In this document: in pieces, positions 52,020-57,500 of the stretch
Layout: every line of letters starts with the position of its first letter
Numbering within the stretch: the stretch's first letter is position 1
Source: Levilinea saccharolytica
GTDB lineage: Bacteria; Chloroflexota; Anaerolineae; Anaerolineales; Anaerolineaceae
NCBI RefSeq assembly: GCF_001306035.1
Contig: NZ_LGCM01000014.1
Span: 1 to 57,500, forward strand
Reading direction: 5' to 3'
Length of the DNA stretch: 57,500 nucleotides
Notes under the pieces: model-generated
Told to the model about the DNA's origin: nothing
Databases searched by the model: none
The model's input: the letters and a program-made list of their open reading frames with translations, nothing else
Made by a program: the position numbers and the translations under genes

Positions 52020-52544
52020 ATGAAAATTCTCGCGCGCAAAACCACCTATCAGACCCGCGCCTTTAACATCCAGACGGTGGAGTTGGAGACTCCCGACGGC
52101 CGGCGCCGCAGCTATGATCTGGTGGATCACCGCGATTCCATCAGCATTGTGCCGCTGGACCCGCAAGGGCGCATCCTGTTTGTGCGCCAGTTCCGGCTGG
52201 GCTGCGCCGGGCCGCTGTTGGAGCTTCCGGCGGGTGTGTTGGAAAGCGGGGAAGACCCCCACAGCGGAGCCGCCCGCGAAATCCGCGAAGAAACCGGCAT
52301 GGCCGCCGATGAGTGGGTGCGGCTGGGCGAATTTTACCTGGCGCCGGGCTATGCCAACGAGAAAATGACCGTTTTCCTGGCCCGCAGCCTGCGCCCCGAC
52401 GCGCTGGCAGCGGATGATGACGAATTTTTGGAGCTAGTGGCCCTGCCCATCGCCGAGGCCTATGCCCTGGCGCACAGCGGCCAAATCCCCGACAGCAAAA
52501 CCCTGGCGGCCCTATTCCTGGCGGAACCCTTTTTGAAGGGATGA
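52020..52544 (+). CDS. Nudix hydrolase, ADP-ribose pyrophosphatase-like
   Basis: 174 residues. A perfect Nudix box is present: G-x5-E-x7-RE-x2-EE-x-G, starting at 'GVLESGE' near residue 76. The upstream 'VRQFRLGCAGPLLELPAGV' and downstream 'PGYANEKMTVFLA' are typical of ADP-ribose/NDP-sugar pyrophosphatases, which cut ADP-ribose to AMP and ribose 5-phosphate. AAGGA lies eight bases before the ATG. It is separated from the nucleoside array by about 14 kb, but its product would enter the same pentose-phosphate pool. Confidence 0.9.
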   Translation: MKILARKTTYQTRAFNIQTVELETPDGRRRSYDLVDHRDSISIVPLDPQGRILFVRQFRLGCAGPLLELPAGVLESGEDPHSGAAREIREETGMAADEWVRLGEFYLAPGYANEKMTVFLARSLRPDALAADDDEFLELVALPIAEAYALAHSGQIPDSKTLAALFLAEPFLKG

Positions 52545-52576
52545 ATCCGATTGTGACAGGAAACGTACAATTTGGT

Positions 52577-52597
52577 GATCAATAGTACTATTTGATC
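52577..52597. promoter_or_regulatory. Palindrome upstream of nifJ
   Basis: GATC-AATAGTACTATT-T-GATC: a twelve-base perfect palindrome flanked by GATC, 33 bases past the Nudix stop and 154 bases before nifJ. It might be an operator for nifJ. No named regulator is recognised and no convincing -35/-10 pair is seen beside it. Confidence 0.3.
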
Positions 52598-52750
52598 CCA
52601 CGGGTTCAGGATACACTCTGAAGTTGAATGTTTAGACAGCTTTCCAGAATGGAGCTGTCGCATTCGTGTGTATCCCGCTGGTGCGGGCTGCGTACCTTGA
52701 ATCGTATAAGACCATTCCAATGGTCACATTTCGTTTATGGAGTGATGCTC

Positions 52751-56332
<3,582 letters not shown>

Positions 56333-56349
56333 TCCAGGAGGATAAGCGC

Positions 56350-57354
56350 ATGGTAGACCTGAGCACACAATATTTGGGTTTGCAGCTGAAAAACCCCTTG
56401 GTGGCGTCCGCCTCGCCCCTGTCGAAAAAAGTGGATACCGTCCGCCGGTTAGAAGACGCCGGGGCCAGTGCCGTGGTGATGTACTCGCTGTTTGAGGAGC
56501 AAATCTCTCACGAAAGCCGCGCGCTGGATCATTTCCTCAGCACCGGCACCGAATCCTACGCCGAAGCGCTCACTTACTTCCCCGACATGCAGAGCTACAA
56601 CATCGGCCCAGAAGGCTACCTGTCGCTCATTCAGAAGATCAAAAGCGCGGTCAGCATCCCCGTCATCGGCAGCCTGAACGGCATTTCGACCGGCGGCTGG
56701 GTGGACTACGCCAAAAAGATCGAGGAAGCTGGCGCCGATGCGCTGGAACTGAACATTTACTATGTGCCCACCAGTCTGGACCTGACCGCGCAGGAATTGG
56801 AACAATCCTACGTGGATTTGGTCACGGATGTGCGCAAGCAGATCCACATCCCGCTGGCGATCAAGCTCAGCCCGTATTTCACCGCGCTGCCCAACCTGGC
56901 CAAACGGCTGGCGGGGGCCGGGGCCAACGGTCTGGTGCTGTTCAACCGCTTCTACCAGCCCGATCTGGATGTGGAAACCCTGGAAGTGGTGCCGAACCTG
57001 GTGCTGAGCACGTCGGATGAGCTGCGCCTGCCGCTGCGCTGGACGGCCATCCTGTACGGGCGGGTTCAGGCCGATCTGGCGCTGACCAGCGGCGTGCACA
57101 CCGCTCAGGACGTAGTCAAGGCGGTCATGGCTGGGGCCAAGGTCACCATGCTGGCTTCCGCCCTGCTGCATCACGGTGTGGGGCATTTAACCCACCTGTT
57201 AGACGGGCTGTCGCAGTGGATGGAAACCTACGAATATACTTCCATCCAGCAGATGTGCGGCAGCATGAGCCAGCAGGCCGTGGCTGAACCGGCGGCTTTT
57301 GAACGCGCCAACTACATGAAGGCCCTGCAAAGCTTTGACAGCCGCAAGTACTAG
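56350..57354 (+). CDS. Dihydroorotate dehydrogenase-like protein (NifJ-associated)
   Basis: 334 residues, TIM barrel with the FMN-binding layout of class 1 DHODs: '[17 protein letters not shown]', '[34 protein letters not shown]' (in parts), '[10 protein letters not shown]', '[15 protein letters not shown]' and '[24 protein letters not shown]'. In many anaerobes this divergent DHOD-like protein is encoded next to pyruvate:ferredoxin oxidoreductase, and its substrate is not established. AGGAGG precedes the ATG by eight bases, and the gene lies 17 bases after nifJ, so they are co-transcribed. It ends in a strong terminator. Confidence 0.85.
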   Translation: MVDLSTQYLGLQLKNPLVASASPLSKKVDTVRRLEDAGASAVVMYSLFEEQISHESRALDHFLSTGTESYAEALTYFPDMQSYNIGPEGYLSLIQKIKSAVSIPVIGSLNGISTGGWVDYAKKIEEAGADALELNIYYVPTSLDLTAQELEQSYVDLVTDVRKQIHIPLAIKLSPYFTALPNLAKRLAGAGANGLVLFNRFYQPDLDVETLEVVPNLVLSTSDELRLPLRWTAILYGRVQADLALTSGVHTAQDVVKAVMAGAKVTMLASALLHHGVGHLTHLLDGLSQWMETYEYTSIQQMCGSMSQQAVAEPAAFERANYMKALQSFDSRKY

Positions 57355-57372
57355 AAACACACGCTGACGTTC

Positions 57373-57407
57373 AAAAAAGCCCTGGTGAAAGCTGCCAGGG
57401 CTTTTTT
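57373..57407 (+). terminator. Rho-independent terminator of the nifJ operon
   Basis: Thirteen-base perfect stem (aaaaaagccctgg / ccagggctttttt) with a nine-base loop and a six-T tract, 18 bases after the DHOD-like stop. Confidence 0.9.
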
Positions 57408-57445
57408 CATATCTGCTGTATATTCATATAGAAGGGAAAAGAAAA

Positions 57446-57477
57446 AACTCCCCCAGCAGGTAAAGACTGGGGGAGTT
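57446..57477 (-). terminator. Terminator for a minus-strand gene to the right of the window
   Basis: Eleven-base stem (aactcccccag / ctgggggagtt), ten-base loop. On the minus strand it is followed by TTTTCTTTTCCC. It implies that a gene oriented leftward ends just outside the window. Confidence 0.7.
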
Positions 57478-57500
57478 GATCTTCAAACGAATGAAGGAAG

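Overview
The window is about 57.5 kb of GC-rich bacterial chromosome, almost fully coding, with no gap over 300 bases, no rRNA or tRNA gene, no CRISPR array and no insertion sequence that I can see. Many proteins carry a lipobox followed by a Thr/Pro- or Ala/Pro-rich linker. WD40, LysM and SGNH-like lipoproteins, PfkB kinase arrays, an HD-GYP multisensor, a single-chain pyruvate:ferredoxin oxidoreductase and a lipoprotein-type cytochrome cd1 all occur together. This mix suggests an anaerobic or facultative Chloroflexota (Anaerolineae-like) organism. That placement is inference from gene content; no phylogenetic marker is present.

Layout. 1-14104 is mixed housekeeping and redox: a truncated WD40/peptidoglycan-binding protein, a Cys-rich ferredoxin, a metalloprotease-like protein, a cytochrome cd1 nitrite reductase-like lipoprotein followed by a hemerythrin-domain protein, three methyltransferases, a ferritin-like DUF2202 protein, a peroxiredoxin whose peroxidatic cysteine codon is TGA (a probable selenoprotein, 9086-9796), an APH-type kinase, an orphan ModA and a glycerate 2-kinase. 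14109-18616 holds a 1346-residue REC/PAS/GAF/HD-GYP protein and a YciI-like protein. 18752-37930 is one 19-kb minus-strand array. It reads GntR regulator, BMP-type nucleoside ABC transporter (binding protein, ATPase, two permeases), ADP-ribosylglycohydrolase-like protein, amidohydrolase/deaminase, TrpF-like barrel, two PfkB kinases, YjbQ, two nucleoside hydrolases, two PfkB proteins, SIS protein, BtpA-like barrel, nucleoside hydrolase, PfkB protein. 38109-57354 holds an ADP-forming acyl-CoA synthetase, an SGNH-like lipoprotein, a YfcC-type transporter, a PilZ protein overlapping a DedA fusion, an EamA transporter, a DUF2807 lipoprotein, a large coiled-coil membrane protein, a YcaQ-like glycosylase, a 2H phosphoesterase, a LysM lipoprotein, a Nudix hydrolase, NifJ and a DHOD-like protein.

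How the genes work together. The 19-kb array looks like a complete uptake and catabolic route for nucleosides or related N-ribosides: import, deamination, cleavage of the N-glycosidic bond, phosphorylation of the released sugar, then isomerisation. Several of its enzymes have altered catalytic residues: two PfkB paralogues have GAGN instead of GAGD, the TrpF-like protein lacks the catalytic Cys, and two of three nucleoside hydrolases lack the usual active-site His. The substrate may therefore be unusual. The GntR gene has a near-consensus promoter with a perfect inverted repeat at its transcription start, which suggests autoregulation. NifJ and the ADP-forming acyl-CoA synthetase together would give pyruvate to acetate with ATP, as in fermenters. 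HD-GYP and PilZ proteins indicate cyclic-di-GMP signalling.

The strongest candidates for something new are the selenocysteine peroxiredoxin, with a visible SECIS-like hairpin and no resolving Cys, and the nucleoside/riboside array with its catalytically altered enzymes.
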